Below are positions 37,179-45,233 of a stretch of DNA of 64,000 nt, piece by piece. Position 1 is the first letter of the stretch; each line of letters opens with the position of its first letter. The notes beneath the pieces are model-generated. The model made no database searches, was not told where the DNA came from, and worked only from the letters and a program-made list of their open reading frames with translations. Location: the NCBI RefSeq assembly GCF_000337795.1, contig NZ_AOLP01000001.1:62001-126000 (forward strand), given 5' to 3'. This DNA comes from Haloferax denitrificans ATCC 35960 (GTDB lineage Archaea > Halobacteriota > Halobacteria > Halobacteriales > Haloferacaceae). The translations under genes and the position numbers were made by a program.

Positions 37179-37357
37179 GTCTGCCGGCCATCCCTCGGTG
37201 AAAGGTGGGGCGGGGGTTCACCCTGCGCGTTCGAGACGCGCGGCCACGGCGGGCCAAACGCCGGCCGAAACGCACCGACACCCCCAACGACGCCCGTGCG
37301 CTCAGCCGCGGGAGACCGGGATTTTTTTCGCTTGGTGAGTAACAGAGCAGACTATCA

Positions 37358-38464
37358 ATGAACGTGTTCTGCTTCGGAGCAGGGAAGGCAGGGGGGAACG
37401 TCGTCGAGCAACTTCTTCGCTACGAGCGCCAGCTAAAGACGGATTTCATCGTCGGCGCGGCGGCGTGTGATACGACCGCCGCAGACCTCGACGCCTTAAC
37501 GCTGATTCCCGAGGACGCGCGCGTGCTGTTCGGCGCGGCCGAAACCAACGGGGACGGATTCGAGGGCGACGCCGCCCGCGGTGCCGAGGCCGCCAAACGG
37601 GAACACCGACAGCTCCTCGAACCGACCGACACCGCCCCGATTGCAACGAGCGACGCCTTCGTCGTCTGTGCCGGTCTCGGCGGCGGGACCGGTGGCCCGA
37701 CTGCCGCGGTTATCGCCGAACAGCTCTCCGAACTGTACGACCAGCCGGTCTACGGAGTCGCCACCTTCTCGACGTCGACGACGGACCCGCAGTGCGCTTC
37801 GAACACCCTGCGGTCGCTCCGGCAACTTGTATCGGCCACCGACCACGTCTTCGGGTTCGACACCGCCTCGTGGGTCAAAGACGAGCCGGTATCCGAGGAG
37901 CAGTACGACACGCTCGACGCGGAACTCGCACGGCGGCTCGGCGCGCTCTTCGCGGCGGGCGAGGTCACGACCGCCGACGACGTCGGCGCGAGCGTCGTCG
38001 ACGCCTCCGAAATCATGAACACGCTTCGCGGTGGGGGGCTCGCGACGCTCGGCTATTCCGAACGCCCGCTCCCGCCCCGCGACACGAGCGTTCGCGGGCG
38101 TCTCAAGCGACTCATCGGCGACGACACCGAGTCGGTCGACCAGATCGACTCGCTGAACCGAATCACGACGCAGACGCGAGAGGCCGTCCGCGGACAGCTG
38201 ACGCTCCCCTGTGACATCGAGACGGCGTCGAGAGGGTTGCTCGTGATTACTGGGCGACCGGCGTGGCTCAACCGCGACGCCATAAGCCAGAACCAAGGCT
38301 GGCTCGAAGAGCAGACCGGGAGTTTGGAGGTTCGCAACGGCGACGACCCGCGGCCGGATGCGGACGCTCTCAGCGTGTTAGTCGTCCTCGGCGGGGTCGC
38401 TCCGCCCGAGCGACTGACCGCGCTCCAGGCAGTCGCGGACGGTGACGACTCGACCGACGCGTGA
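37358..38464 (+). CDS. cetZ: CetZ-family tubulin-like GTPase (divergent)
   Basis: A 368-residue member of the FtsZ/tubulin superfamily. The N-terminus ([20 protein letters not shown]) provides the first nucleotide-binding loop, and the tubulin signature appears as [11 protein letters not shown] near residue 108. The stretch [11 protein letters not shown] near 218 fits the catalytic T7 region of CetZ rather than the NVDFADV of FtsZ. CetZ proteins polymerise under the membrane and govern cell shape and motility in Haloferax. The C-terminal domain is short and poorly conserved, so this is one of the minor paralogues rather than CetZ1. It stands alone between the RND gene and a TetR regulator; a T-run at 37322-37328 lies just upstream. 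Confidence 0.88.
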   Translation: MNVFCFGAGKAGGNVVEQLLRYERQLKTDFIVGAAACDTTAADLDALTLIPEDARVLFGAAETNGDGFEGDAARGAEAAKREHRQLLEPTDTAPIATSDAFVVCAGLGGGTGGPTAAVIAEQLSELYDQPVYGVATFSTSTTDPQCASNTLRSLRQLVSATDHVFGFDTASWVKDEPVSEEQYDTLDAELARRLGALFAAGEVTTADDVGASVVDASEIMNTLRGGGLATLGYSERPLPPRDTSVRGRLKRLIGDDTESVDQIDSLNRITTQTREAVRGQLTLPCDIETASRGLLVITGRPAWLNRDAISQNQGWLEEQTGSLEVRNGDDPRPDADALSVLVVLGGVAPPERLTALQAVADGDDSTDA

Positions 38465-38513
38465 ACGCACCACCCCCGTCGCTTCGACGAGCGGGTACGT
38501 CGGGACCGCCGGC

Positions 38514-38590
38514 GAGACGAGACGAGACGAGACGAGACGGGTCGAGACGAGACGGGTCGAGACGAGACGGGTCGAGACGAGACGGGTCGA
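38514..38590. repeat. Tandem repeat of GAGAC/15-base units
   Basis: Five-base GAGAC steps grow into a 15-base unit, GTCGAGACGAGACGG, present as three exact adjacent copies (38541-38585) with a partial copy before them. It begins 50 bases after the cetZ stop. It is a slippage-type minisatellite, not CRISPR. Confidence 0.9.
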
Positions 38591-38678
38591 CGACGCCGTG
38601 CGTTCGAGGCTCGCGGCTCGGCGCAACGGAGCGACGCGCGGTCGGCACACAGCGGTCGACCCCAGCCAGAGACATCGT

Positions 38679-38701
38679 TAAGTACACTTCGGCACTACTT
38701 A
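38679..38701. promoter_or_regulatory. Inverted repeat before the TetR gene
   Basis: TAAGTA and TACTTA are separated by 11 bases and end 34 bases before the ATG at 38736. A dyad just before a TetR gene commonly serves as its own operator. Confidence 0.5.
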
Positions 38702-38735
38702 CGCTAGAACCCTCGCGCTGACGACCCCAGAATAC

Positions 38736-39356
38736 ATGACTCACTTCTCGGATTCAGCAGACGCAGATCGCCATCAGACACAACAGGCCATCCTCGAAGC
38801 GACGCACCAGATCTTACTTGAGTCCGGTTACAACGGGATTTCAATCTCGCGAATCGCCGACCGAGTCGGCATTAGCAAATCGGTTATCTACCATTACTAC
38901 GACAACAAGGAGTCGTTACTGGCGGAGCTCTTAGACGTCGTACATCGACGGTTCCTCGCGAAGACATTCGAACAGGAGGACACGACACCGCGCGAAGAGC
39001 TCGAACGCTTTCTGACGCTGTTCGTCGCCGCGCCGTCGATGAGTTGCCAGCCGGAGGCCGAACTGACACAGCTGGCGAAGGCGTTCGTCGAACTGCGAAC
39101 GCAGTCGATTTCGAACCCGGACTACCGCTCGATTTTCACCGAGTCGGAAAACAGGGTCAAACGACGGCTCACCGAGACGATCGAAGAAGGAATCGAACGG
39201 GGCGAGTTCAAGCCGGTCAACCCCGAGCGAACGAGCGAACACATCCTCACGTTCGTCGCCGGGGTGCTGTTTCGGCAAGCGACGACCGACTCGGTCGACG
39301 GCGAGCACCTGTACAGCGAGATTCAAGAGCACCTCGCCGACCGGATTTACCTCTGA
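38736..39356 (+). CDS. TetR/AcrR-family transcriptional regulator
   Basis: A 206-residue repressor. The N-terminal DNA-binding domain (about 12-65) has the TetR helix-turn-helix SISRIADRVGISKSVIYHYYDNKESLL. The C-terminal helical ligand domain starts near 75 (PREELERFLTLFVAAPS) and contains SENRVKRRLTETIEEGIERGEF, typical of the AcrR/TetR_C dimer core. Such proteins release DNA on binding small hydrophobic ligands and often control RND pumps. Two RND transporters lie within 16 kb, so one or both may be targets, besides autoregulation through the dyad at 38679-38701. No direct evidence links them. Confidence 0.92.
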   Translation: MTHFSDSADADRHQTQQAILEATHQILLESGYNGISISRIADRVGISKSVIYHYYDNKESLLAELLDVVHRRFLAKTFEQEDTTPREELERFLTLFVAAPSMSCQPEAELTQLAKAFVELRTQSISNPDYRSIFTESENRVKRRLTETIEEGIERGEFKPVNPERTSEHILTFVAGVLFRQATTDSVDGEHLYSEIQEHLADRIYL

Positions 39357-39529
39357 GGGCCGCTCGGCGAGGCGGCGAACGCCGCCGAGAACGGACCCAC
39401 GCTATCGATACGGCGGGACGAGTGCAGACTCTGGTCAGCCGGTGCGGTGGTCACTCGGGGAGGTGAGAGACGAGAGCCGTCAGAAAAGCGGCGGTGGGGC
39501 GGGGACCGACGACAATCGATTATGGGTAC

Positions 39530-40738
39530 TCAGTCGTTTTTGAACCACCGACGGCCGGTGAACAGGAGCGCGGTCACTACGAGACCACCGAAAAAGCCGC
39601 TGAGTAGGAACGTCGACGAGTTCGAGGGGTCCGTACTACCGAGGTCCACCGCGAGTGCGTTCGTTCCCGAGGTGGTCGCCGACGAATCGAACTGGACCGA
39701 CTGCGTCGCCCGGCCGGACGTCTCGCCGACGTCGTACGTCGCGGCGACCGTTGCGGTGTCCGACGGCCAGCCGTTGACATCGACGACGACCGTCTCCGAG
39801 GTCGCGGCGTCGACCGACCGAAGCGAGGTCGTCGGCAGTTCCGACTGGTCCGACGCGCCCGAGATGACGACGTTGTCGATCGGTGCGTTCCCGTGGTTGG
39901 TGACGCGATACCGAACGGAGACCGAGTCGTTCTCCTCGAAGGCGGTCGCGTAGACCGACACGTCGTCCCGAATCGATTCGACCTGCATGGTTTCGAACGC
40001 TTCGACGGTTTCGCCGTCGTTGTAGCGGAGCGTCGCCTTGAGCGCGGTCTCGCCCGCCGCCGACGGTTCGACCGTGAACTCGTAGGTCGTCGAGTTCTCC
40101 GCGGCGAGGACCGGGGTGAGCGCGGTCTGGGCCTGCATCTCTCCGGTAACCGAGTCGAGCCGAAGCGCCAGGTCCGTCAGCGCCGCGTCGTCGCCGTTCG
40201 ACACCGTGACGGCGACGGTGGTTTCGGTCTCGGCGACCGCTTGGTGGGTCTCGATTTGGACGCGGGGCGGAACCGTCGTCGACGTGCTCGGTTCCGAGAC
40301 CGTGACGAACACCGGATGCTTGAGGTGGACGATCTCCGACGTCGCACCGTCGGAGTCGTAGTAGCGACCGCGGACGTGGACGGTCAGTCGCTTGTCACCG
40401 GCGGTGGCGAAGCGCGCGCTCACCGGCACTTCGGCCGTGTCGCCGGCACCGAGCACGCCGATCTGGTTCGCCTCGCTGTGTTTCGTTCCGGAGCTATCCA
40501 CGACCGTCACCTCCGTGACTTCGAAACTGCCGCTCCCCGAGCTGGAATGACTAATTGTCGGAGTTATTATAATACGGTCGCCGGTTTCGGGGTCGTCGTC
40601 GGACACGCTCACTCCGGTTACTGCGGTATGCGCGGGCGACGCCGCCGCACCCCCCACGGTACTTCCGACAGCGAGTAAACAAACAACCGTTACTAATCCA
40701 ACTAATACGCCGTTCTTCGGGCCGAGTTTCGATGTCAT
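39530..40738 (-). CDS. Iron-box-controlled secreted CARDB-type protein with C-terminal membrane anchor
   Basis: A 402-residue paralogue of the ABC-operon protein at 16066-17259. It shares AGDKRLTVHVRGR (there AGEKRLRVHVSGR) and the following HPVFVTV (YPVIVTV). A signal peptide (1-34, ending GAAASPAH) precedes CARDB-like modules; a C-terminal helix (about 378-397) and RRWFKND anchor it outside the membrane. Unlike its paralogue it has no adjoining transporter genes. Two iron-repressor-type palindromes flank its TATA element, and the ATG lies 27 bases after that element, so it should be leaderless and induced by iron shortage. It may help an iron-linked transporter or present a metal ligand; this is inference. 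Confidence 0.82.
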   Translation of the reverse strand: MTSKLGPKNGVLVGLVTVVCLLAVGSTVGGAAASPAHTAVTGVSVSDDDPETGDRIIITPTISHSSSGSGSFEVTEVTVVDSSGTKHSEANQIGVLGAGDTAEVPVSARFATAGDKRLTVHVRGRYYDSDGATSEIVHLKHPVFVTVSEPSTSTTVPPRVQIETHQAVAETETTVAVTVSNGDDAALTDLALRLDSVTGEMQAQTALTPVLAAENSTTYEFTVEPSAAGETALKATLRYNDGETVEAFETMQVESIRDDVSVYATAFEENDSVSVRYRVTNHGNAPIDNVVISGASDQSELPTTSLRSVDAATSETVVVDVNGWPSDTATVAATYDVGETSGRATQSVQFDSSATTSGTNALAVDLGSTDPSNSSTFLLSGFFGGLVVTALLFTGRRWFKND

Positions 40739-40744
40739 GCAGAC

Positions 40745-40760
40745 TTTAGGCTCGCCTAAA
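40745..40760. promoter_or_regulatory. DtxR/Idr-like iron box, ATG-proximal copy
   Basis: TTTAGGCTCGCCTAAA has seven-base arms TTTAGGC/GCCTAAA. It lies between the TATA element (minus strand TTTTATTT, about 40762-40770) and the ATG at 40738, where binding would block transcription. Confidence 0.8.
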
Positions 40761-40781
40761 CAAATAAAAACCCATTGGTTT

Positions 40782-40795
40782 TTAGGCCGGCCTAA
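40782..40795. promoter_or_regulatory. DtxR/Idr-like iron box, ATG-distal copy
   Basis: TTAGGCCGGCCTAA is a perfect 14-base palindrome just upstream of the TATA element. It is centred 36 bases from the proximal box, the same spacing as the pair at 9828-9879. Confidence 0.8.
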
Positions 40796-40897
40796 TACTC
40801 GGGTATTGGAGTCCCGCTAGCGAGGCGCATAAATGACAGTTCACAAACATTAACGCACTGACCGACCGTCCGCGACGGGTTGCTTTCGAACGGTACC

Positions 40898-41182
40898 TCA
40901 GGGGAAGAGTCGGCCGGTGTGCCACTCCCAGACCAGTTCTGTCCCCAGCCAGACGAGCAACCAGACGGTTACGAGGACGAAGACGAGGGCGGTAATCGAC
41001 AACTGCTGGAACGGTCGCGTAACCGCGAGCAAAAGCGGGTAAAACAGAAGCAGTACCCCAGCCACGGTACCGAGGCCGATCAGGCTACAGACGTACCGCT
41101 CGGTGGCGTCGATCTCCGCGGGTTGGGTCACTTGCTGTGTCGGTTGGTCGTCGTCGGGTGCCGACCCGTGTTGGTTGTACAT
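40898..41182 (-). CDS. Small two-helix membrane protein
   Basis: A 94-residue protein. The first 30 residues are hydrophilic and Gln-rich (DDDQPTQQVTQPAEID). Two hydrophobic segments follow (about 31-53 and 62-82; GLGTVAGVLLLFYPLLL and ITALVFVLVTVWLLVWLG), ending with VWEWHTGRLFP. A TATA-like TTTATAATGA (minus strand, about 41218-41227) lies upstream. No family is recognised. It is divergent from the Tat-exported protein at 41309. Confidence 0.65.
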   Translation of the reverse strand: MYNQHGSAPDDDQPTQQVTQPAEIDATERYVCSLIGLGTVAGVLLLFYPLLLAVTRPFQQLSITALVFVLVTVWLLVWLGTELVWEWHTGRLFP

Positions 41183-41308
41183 CCGTTTGTTCCCCCTCGG
41201 CTATACTACACTAATAATCATTATAAAGGTAGCGTCGGAGACGACACGACAGCAGATAGATAGTCGTCTGACAAAATCTTGATTAGCGTCGTCAGAGTGG
41301 ACAGTACA

Positions 41309-41806
41309 ATGCCACTGTCAAATTCGCCGGACGAATCGACAGCCGACCGGGCGAAGTCTGACTCTCGCGGCGGGGTCACACGCCGACGGGTGTTGCAAGC
41401 GTCGGCCGGGACGGGCGCGCTCCTCCTGGCCTCGGGGACAGCCGCCGCCAACGGCAAAGGCGGCCAAGCGATCGTCAGGGAAGACGAGTACTACCCGGAC
41501 GAGACGTTCGTCATCCTCGAAGCCGAATCGTGCGATAACCAGACGCAGTACGGCTCCTGTCGCGACGACTCGCTCCCGTTCCGGTGTGAGGGGCAGGGCG
41601 GGCGGTTCCCCCCGGGCAAAGGCGGCGCGCTTCCGTTCCCGTGGTGGAACTTCAAATACGAGAGCGGCCCGCTCGAAGGGGAACTGCTTCGAATCTACAC
41701 GCGGGACAACAGCATCGACACCGACAGCACCTATCGCTGGACGCGGAAGGAAAAAGACTGCCCCGAAACGCCCGACTACTACCAAGTCGGGTTCGCCCGC
41801 GACTGA
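41309..41806 (+). CDS. Small Tat-exported protein with four mature cysteines
   Basis: A 165-residue protein with a twin-arginine signal peptide (residues 24-47; TRRRVLQASAGTGALLLASG, then AAAN). The mature part of about 118 residues is rich in Gly, Tyr and acidic residues. It has four cysteines (SCDNQ, GSCRD, FRCEG, KDCPE) that could form two disulfides after folding in the cytoplasm, consistent with Tat export. No lipobox follows the signal, so it is probably secreted or non-covalently surface-bound. The ATG at 41309 is chosen because it gives a normal Tat n-region. No function is recognised. Confidence 0.75.
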   Translation: MPLSNSPDESTADRAKSDSRGGVTRRRVLQASAGTGALLLASGTAAANGKGGQAIVREDEYYPDETFVILEAESCDNQTQYGSCRDDSLPFRCEGQGGRFPPGKGGALPFPWWNFKYESGPLEGELLRIYTRDNSIDTDSTYRWTRKEKDCPETPDYYQVGFARD

Positions 41807-42005
41807 GAAACCCCAGGGGCGCGCTCCGAGACGCGACCCGAAGCGTCTGTCGACGAGAGGCATTCGAGCGACCGAGACCCGCCTTTTCTCCGTGGCGTGT
41901 GCGAAGACTGTCACCAACAGCTTCCGGGTTGAAACCGCCGAAACGACAGCACACGAGCGGTAGTCCGCCTAGAAACACTTTTCAGCGTCAGATTAGATAG
42001 AAGAC

Positions 42006-42101
42006 ATGATGACTGACATGAACGAGTCCACCTATCGCGGTACCCGGTCGGTGCCCGCGGTGCGAACGGCCGACGCGAGTTGTACCCAAACCGATGAGTG
42101 A
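42006..42101 (+). CDS. Possible 31-residue leader ORF
   Basis: A short open frame (MMTDMNESTYRG ... CTQTDE) whose stop overlaps the start of the next ORF by eight bases in an ATGAGTGA arrangement. It follows A/T-rich sequence (ACACTTTTC, about 41975-41983) that fits a promoter. It may be a coupling leader or chance. Confidence 0.3.
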   Translation: MMTDMNESTYRGTRSVPAVRTADASCTQTDE

Positions 42102-42252
42102 GTCGACGTTCCTCGAACAGACCAGAGTCCATCTCCACAAAGCGCTCGAAACGGACGACCCCGACGAGAAGAACTTTCATCTCCGGAATGCGCTTCAGCT
42201 CTGTGCGTGGGACGACCTGACCGACCGAGCCGAACAGAACGACGCCGACTGA
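42094..42252 (+). CDS. Small acidic haloarchaeal protein, 52 residues
   Basis: An open frame of 52 residues reading MSESTFLEQTRVHLHKALET, then DDPDEKNFHLRNALQL, ending EQNDAD. It is acidic and predicted mainly helical. I recall similar conserved short proteins with a K-N-F-H-I/L-R motif in haloarchaeal genomes, but no function is known to me. The ATG overlaps the stop of a preceding 31-residue frame, which suggests translational coupling. Its length is below most gene-calling limits. Confidence 0.6.
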   Translation: MSESTFLEQTRVHLHKALETDDPDEKNFHLRNALQLCAWDDLTDRAEQNDAD

Positions 42253-42944
42253 CGCTCTTCTCGCCACCGGTTCCGCATACTCGAGACTCGCTTAGGGACG
42301 AGTAGCCGAACCCACCGTCGATTCGCCTCGCGTTGGAGAAACAGTCGTCTCGACAGTCCGAATGATAGTACCTGTAGAATATATGTTTCAAATATAGTCT
42401 GTTTTCTTATGAAAGTCTCGTCTGCCCGTGTTGATGTGATTGTCGAAGGAGTTGTGCTTACAAACAGAAAATATCCGAAATTAAGTTCTTATTTCTCATA
42501 TCTCCCGCATTAAATTCCAGTATTATAGATTTTTGTAGAGGGGCCGTTCTATTCGTTTTCAATGTTACTAGCTTAGAGTTATGTATTGGTATCTGACTAA
42601 TTCTGCATTCGCGTGTTCGCGCTCACGGTCGTGGCTCCGCCGGAGATGGCTGTCTCGACGCGAGTCGGCTCGGTGACGAATCAGAATCAGTCGTAGCTCC
42701 GCGGCCGTTGCGAACGGACCGCTGGGAAGGACTGTCCGTGCTATGTGACTGTCGCACAATCTAGCTTTAATAGCACCCCCGGCGAACGACTAGGTAAGCC
42801 CTCGCAGGCGGTTCGCACGCAGTCGACCGGTGTCGCACCCGATGCCGCGTTTCGACTGTCGTCACGGTGTTGTTCCCGATGCCGCGTTTCGGGTCGTCAT
42901 CACCCACCGATTGCCACCCACCTGTCCGGGTACAGGAGATTCCA
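42253..42944. other. Long gene-free region upstream of the pilin
   Basis: No convincing protein gene. The stretch 42370-42600 is strikingly A+T-rich. A TATA-like CTTTAATAG at 42765-42773 is the best candidate promoter for the pilin and would give a leader of about 150 bases. Confidence 0.5.
42838..42891. repeat. 17-base direct repeat in the pilin leader
   Basis: CCCGATGCCGCGTTTCG occurs at 42838-42854 and again at 42875-42891, 37 bases apart start to start and about 55-105 bases before the pilin ATG. It is either a recent local duplication or a pair of regulatory sites. Confidence 0.7.
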
Positions 42945-43382
42945 ATGCAACTTACAACCCTCTTCAACGACGATTCCGCCGTCTCACCGGTTATCGGTGT
43001 GATTCTGATGGTCGCGATTACGGTCATCCTCGCGGCCGTCATCGGTACGTTCGTCCTCGGCCTCGGCGATCAGGTCGGCGACACCGCTCCGCAAGCGAGT
43101 TTCAGTTTCGACTACAACAGCACGTCGGGTGATCTTACGATCACCCACGAAAGTGGGACCTCGATTGATGCAGACAGCGTCTCTATCTCGGGGCCTGTCG
43201 GCGATGACGGAGACACCTGGGCAGACATCGACGGTTCGGCAACCGAGATCTCCGCAGGGAGTTCGATTACCGTCACTTCGAACACCACCCCATTTGCCTC
43301 CGGTGAAACCGTCCGCGTCGTCTGGACCTCCGAGTCCGGCTCCAGCTCGTCAACGCTACAGAGCTGGACGTACAACGGCTGA
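42945..43382 (+). CDS. pilA: Type IV pilin (PilA family)
   Basis: A 145-residue prepilin. A short charged leader (MQLTTLFNDDSA) precedes the class III cleavage region and the H-domain VSPVIGVILMVAIT ... GTFVLGLGDQVG, which is the conserved hydrophobic domain of Haloferax PilA adhesion pilins. PibD-like peptidase would cut just before the hydrophobic helix. The remaining 95 residues are Ser/Thr/Asp-rich with sequons NST and NTT, so it is a likely glycoprotein. The protein assembles into adhesive pili using machinery encoded elsewhere. An AGGAG at 42934-42938 sits six bases before the ATG, so translation uses a Shine-Dalgarno site. By position next to a surface-glycan locus it corresponds to PilA2 of H. 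volcanii, from memory. Confidence 0.93.
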   Translation: MQLTTLFNDDSAVSPVIGVILMVAITVILAAVIGTFVLGLGDQVGDTAPQASFSFDYNSTSGDLTITHESGTSIDADSVSISGPVGDDGDTWADIDGSATEISAGSSITVTSNTTPFASGETVRVVWTSESGSSSSTLQSWTYNG

Positions 43383-43968
43383 GCAAACACTCCTTACGAC
43401 CGCAAGGACGGCCCTCACCTTCCGAGTCGGGGGACGCACACAGGCTTTGGGTGCCGACCACACGACCACCAGTCCCGCCTCGGCCCAACGAACGTCCCGA
43501 GGGTGACGACTGACCAGTCGAAGACGGTCAGGCCCGCGACCAGAAGGAAGACAGTACCAAGAAACAACAGGGTGGCACGTGTCGGAATCGCTCTGTCGGA
43601 GCGCCAGTGACATTGATCGTAGTCTAGTCAAGACACGCCTGGTCAGAGTTTCTTTCTACCCTACCGTACCGCAGATGTAGCGGTCCTAAGACGACATTTG
43701 TACGGTGGCAGAGTGTTTCCAAGTTTTGTGTTGATATTCTAGATGAGGGACAGCACTACAGAATAGTTGTGGGACTAGGAAACTATAAACACAGCTTTGG
43801 TTGTGGGGCAGTGAGATAGCGAATTTTGGAGTTTAATAGGTGTATGAGTAGTCTCACGAGGTAAAACAACTATCTATGAGTCTATGATTAATGAAACCGT
43901 GTCGAGTCGGGCGACAGGAAATTTAATGTTAGCAAAGACCTGTATAGTAGATGTCATAGCTGAGAGTA
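43383..43968. other. Transition region between the pilin and the glycan locus
   Basis: No supported gene. The first half is G+C-rich and contains, on the minus strand, a hydrophobic stretch without start codon (around 43440-43580) that may be a gene remnant. From about 43640 the sequence becomes A+T-rich and continues so into the glycosyltransferase block. Confidence 0.5.
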
Positions 43969-45147
43969 ATGTCACTGAACACATCTCAAATGGATCTGCT
44001 CGTTGTATCGCACTCATATGCAACATTTACCAAAGGCCAAATTGACGTTCTATCGGAACACTTTGACAGTATTACTGTTTTAGTTCGTTACAATCCCCTT
44101 GCTGAAATAAGCGAGTATCTCCCGATTTCAAGATTTGAACAGTTCACAAAGGATGCAAAAGTCAACCAGGCAGACATTCCTGAGAATGTGGGCGTACATC
44201 TTAGTCCAATTGTCTATCTACCAACTAGCAGGGGATATCGTCGCCTGGGAGATCGACATTATTCAAAGGTTAAAGACCAGATTGTAGCTGAGGATATAGA
44301 CTTTGACATAGTTCACGCTCACTTCGCATGGACGTCTGGCTACGTCGCCACCCAACTGTCTGAAGAATATGATGTCCCTTCAATTGTGACGATACATGCA
44401 AATCAGGATAGGCTCTCCCGAGAGATGGACTCGAAGGATAGTTTAGTTGAGGATGTTTGGAGAGATGCAGATGCACTGATCCGCGTCAACGAAAAAGACG
44501 TGCCTAAGCTGTCAAAATACAACCAAGATGTCCATTCAATCCCCAACGGGTATTCCCGCAGTCGATTCAGAGTACTGGATAAATCGGAGGCGAGAGAAAA
44601 CCTGGGTATCGATTCAGAGACACAGTTAGTATTCTCTCTTGGCCAATTAATCGAAAGAAAGGGATACAAGTACTTAGTTGAGGCAATCGACTCGGTTGAT
44701 GATGATCGAGACCTAATATGTGCGATTGGTGGCCATGGAAAACAGAAAAAAGAGTTAGAGAACAAAATCACATCGCTTGGTCTTAGCGACAAGGTACAAC
44801 TCCTCGGATACATTCCTGAAGAAAATCTTGATTTGTGGATGAATGCTTGTGATATATTCGTCTTGTCAAGCAAAGCCGAGGGCAACCCAACGGTGATGTT
44901 CGAAGCTCTTGGCTGTGGTAAACCGTATATTGGTTCCGCTGTTGGTGGGGTTGATGAAATAATAACAGAGGGAATTCATGGCTATACATGTGAACCAGAG
45001 AACATCAAAAAACTCACAGAATCCATTGAGCGAGGGCTATCAACGGATTGGGACCGGGAAATGATTCTAGAATACGGAAAGAACTTCACATGGGAGAAAA
45101 TCGTTGATAAGACCCTAAAGGTGTATGATAAAGCTTACGAGAGATAG
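43969..45147 (+). CDS. GT4-family glycosyltransferase
   Basis: A 392-residue GT-B enzyme of family GT4. The acceptor domain opens with MDLLVVSHSY, and DFDIVHAHFAWTSGY lies near 105. The donor domain contains FSLGQLIERKGYKYLVEA and the E-x7-E motif in EGNPTVMFEALGCGKPYIG (about 300). It should transfer a sugar from a nucleotide donor to a lipid-linked glycan at the inner membrane face. The DNA is clearly A+T-richer than neighbouring genes, with many A/T-ending codons. It begins a four-gene plus-strand block ending with a flippase. Confidence 0.93.
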   Translation: MSLNTSQMDLLVVSHSYATFTKGQIDVLSEHFDSITVLVRYNPLAEISEYLPISRFEQFTKDAKVNQADIPENVGVHLSPIVYLPTSRGYRRLGDRHYSKVKDQIVAEDIDFDIVHAHFAWTSGYVATQLSEEYDVPSIVTIHANQDRLSREMDSKDSLVEDVWRDADALIRVNEKDVPKLSKYNQDVHSIPNGYSRSRFRVLDKSEARENLGIDSETQLVFSLGQLIERKGYKYLVEAIDSVDDDRDLICAIGGHGKQKKELENKITSLGLSDKVQLLGYIPEENLDLWMNACDIFVLSSKAEGNPTVMFEALGCGKPYIGSAVGGVDEIITEGIHGYTCEPENIKKLTESIERGLSTDWDREMILEYGKNFTWEKIVDKTLKVYDKAYER

Positions 45148-45233
45148 TCTTGTAAGCAGATACATCATCAAAACCACATGGAATGCACCCGTTAAGAGGA
45201 TACGCCTGTGATTGAAAATTGAGAAAGATATAG

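Noticed and set aside
38514-38590. Tandem repeat considered as a CRISPR array
   Set aside because: The units are adjacent, 5-15 bases long and lack unique spacers; no cas genes are nearby.
43356-43631. Minus-strand frame after the pilin, plus a hydrophobic stretch in another frame
   Set aside because: The open frame has no protein-like composition, and the hydrophobic stretch has no usable start codon; at most it is a gene remnant.
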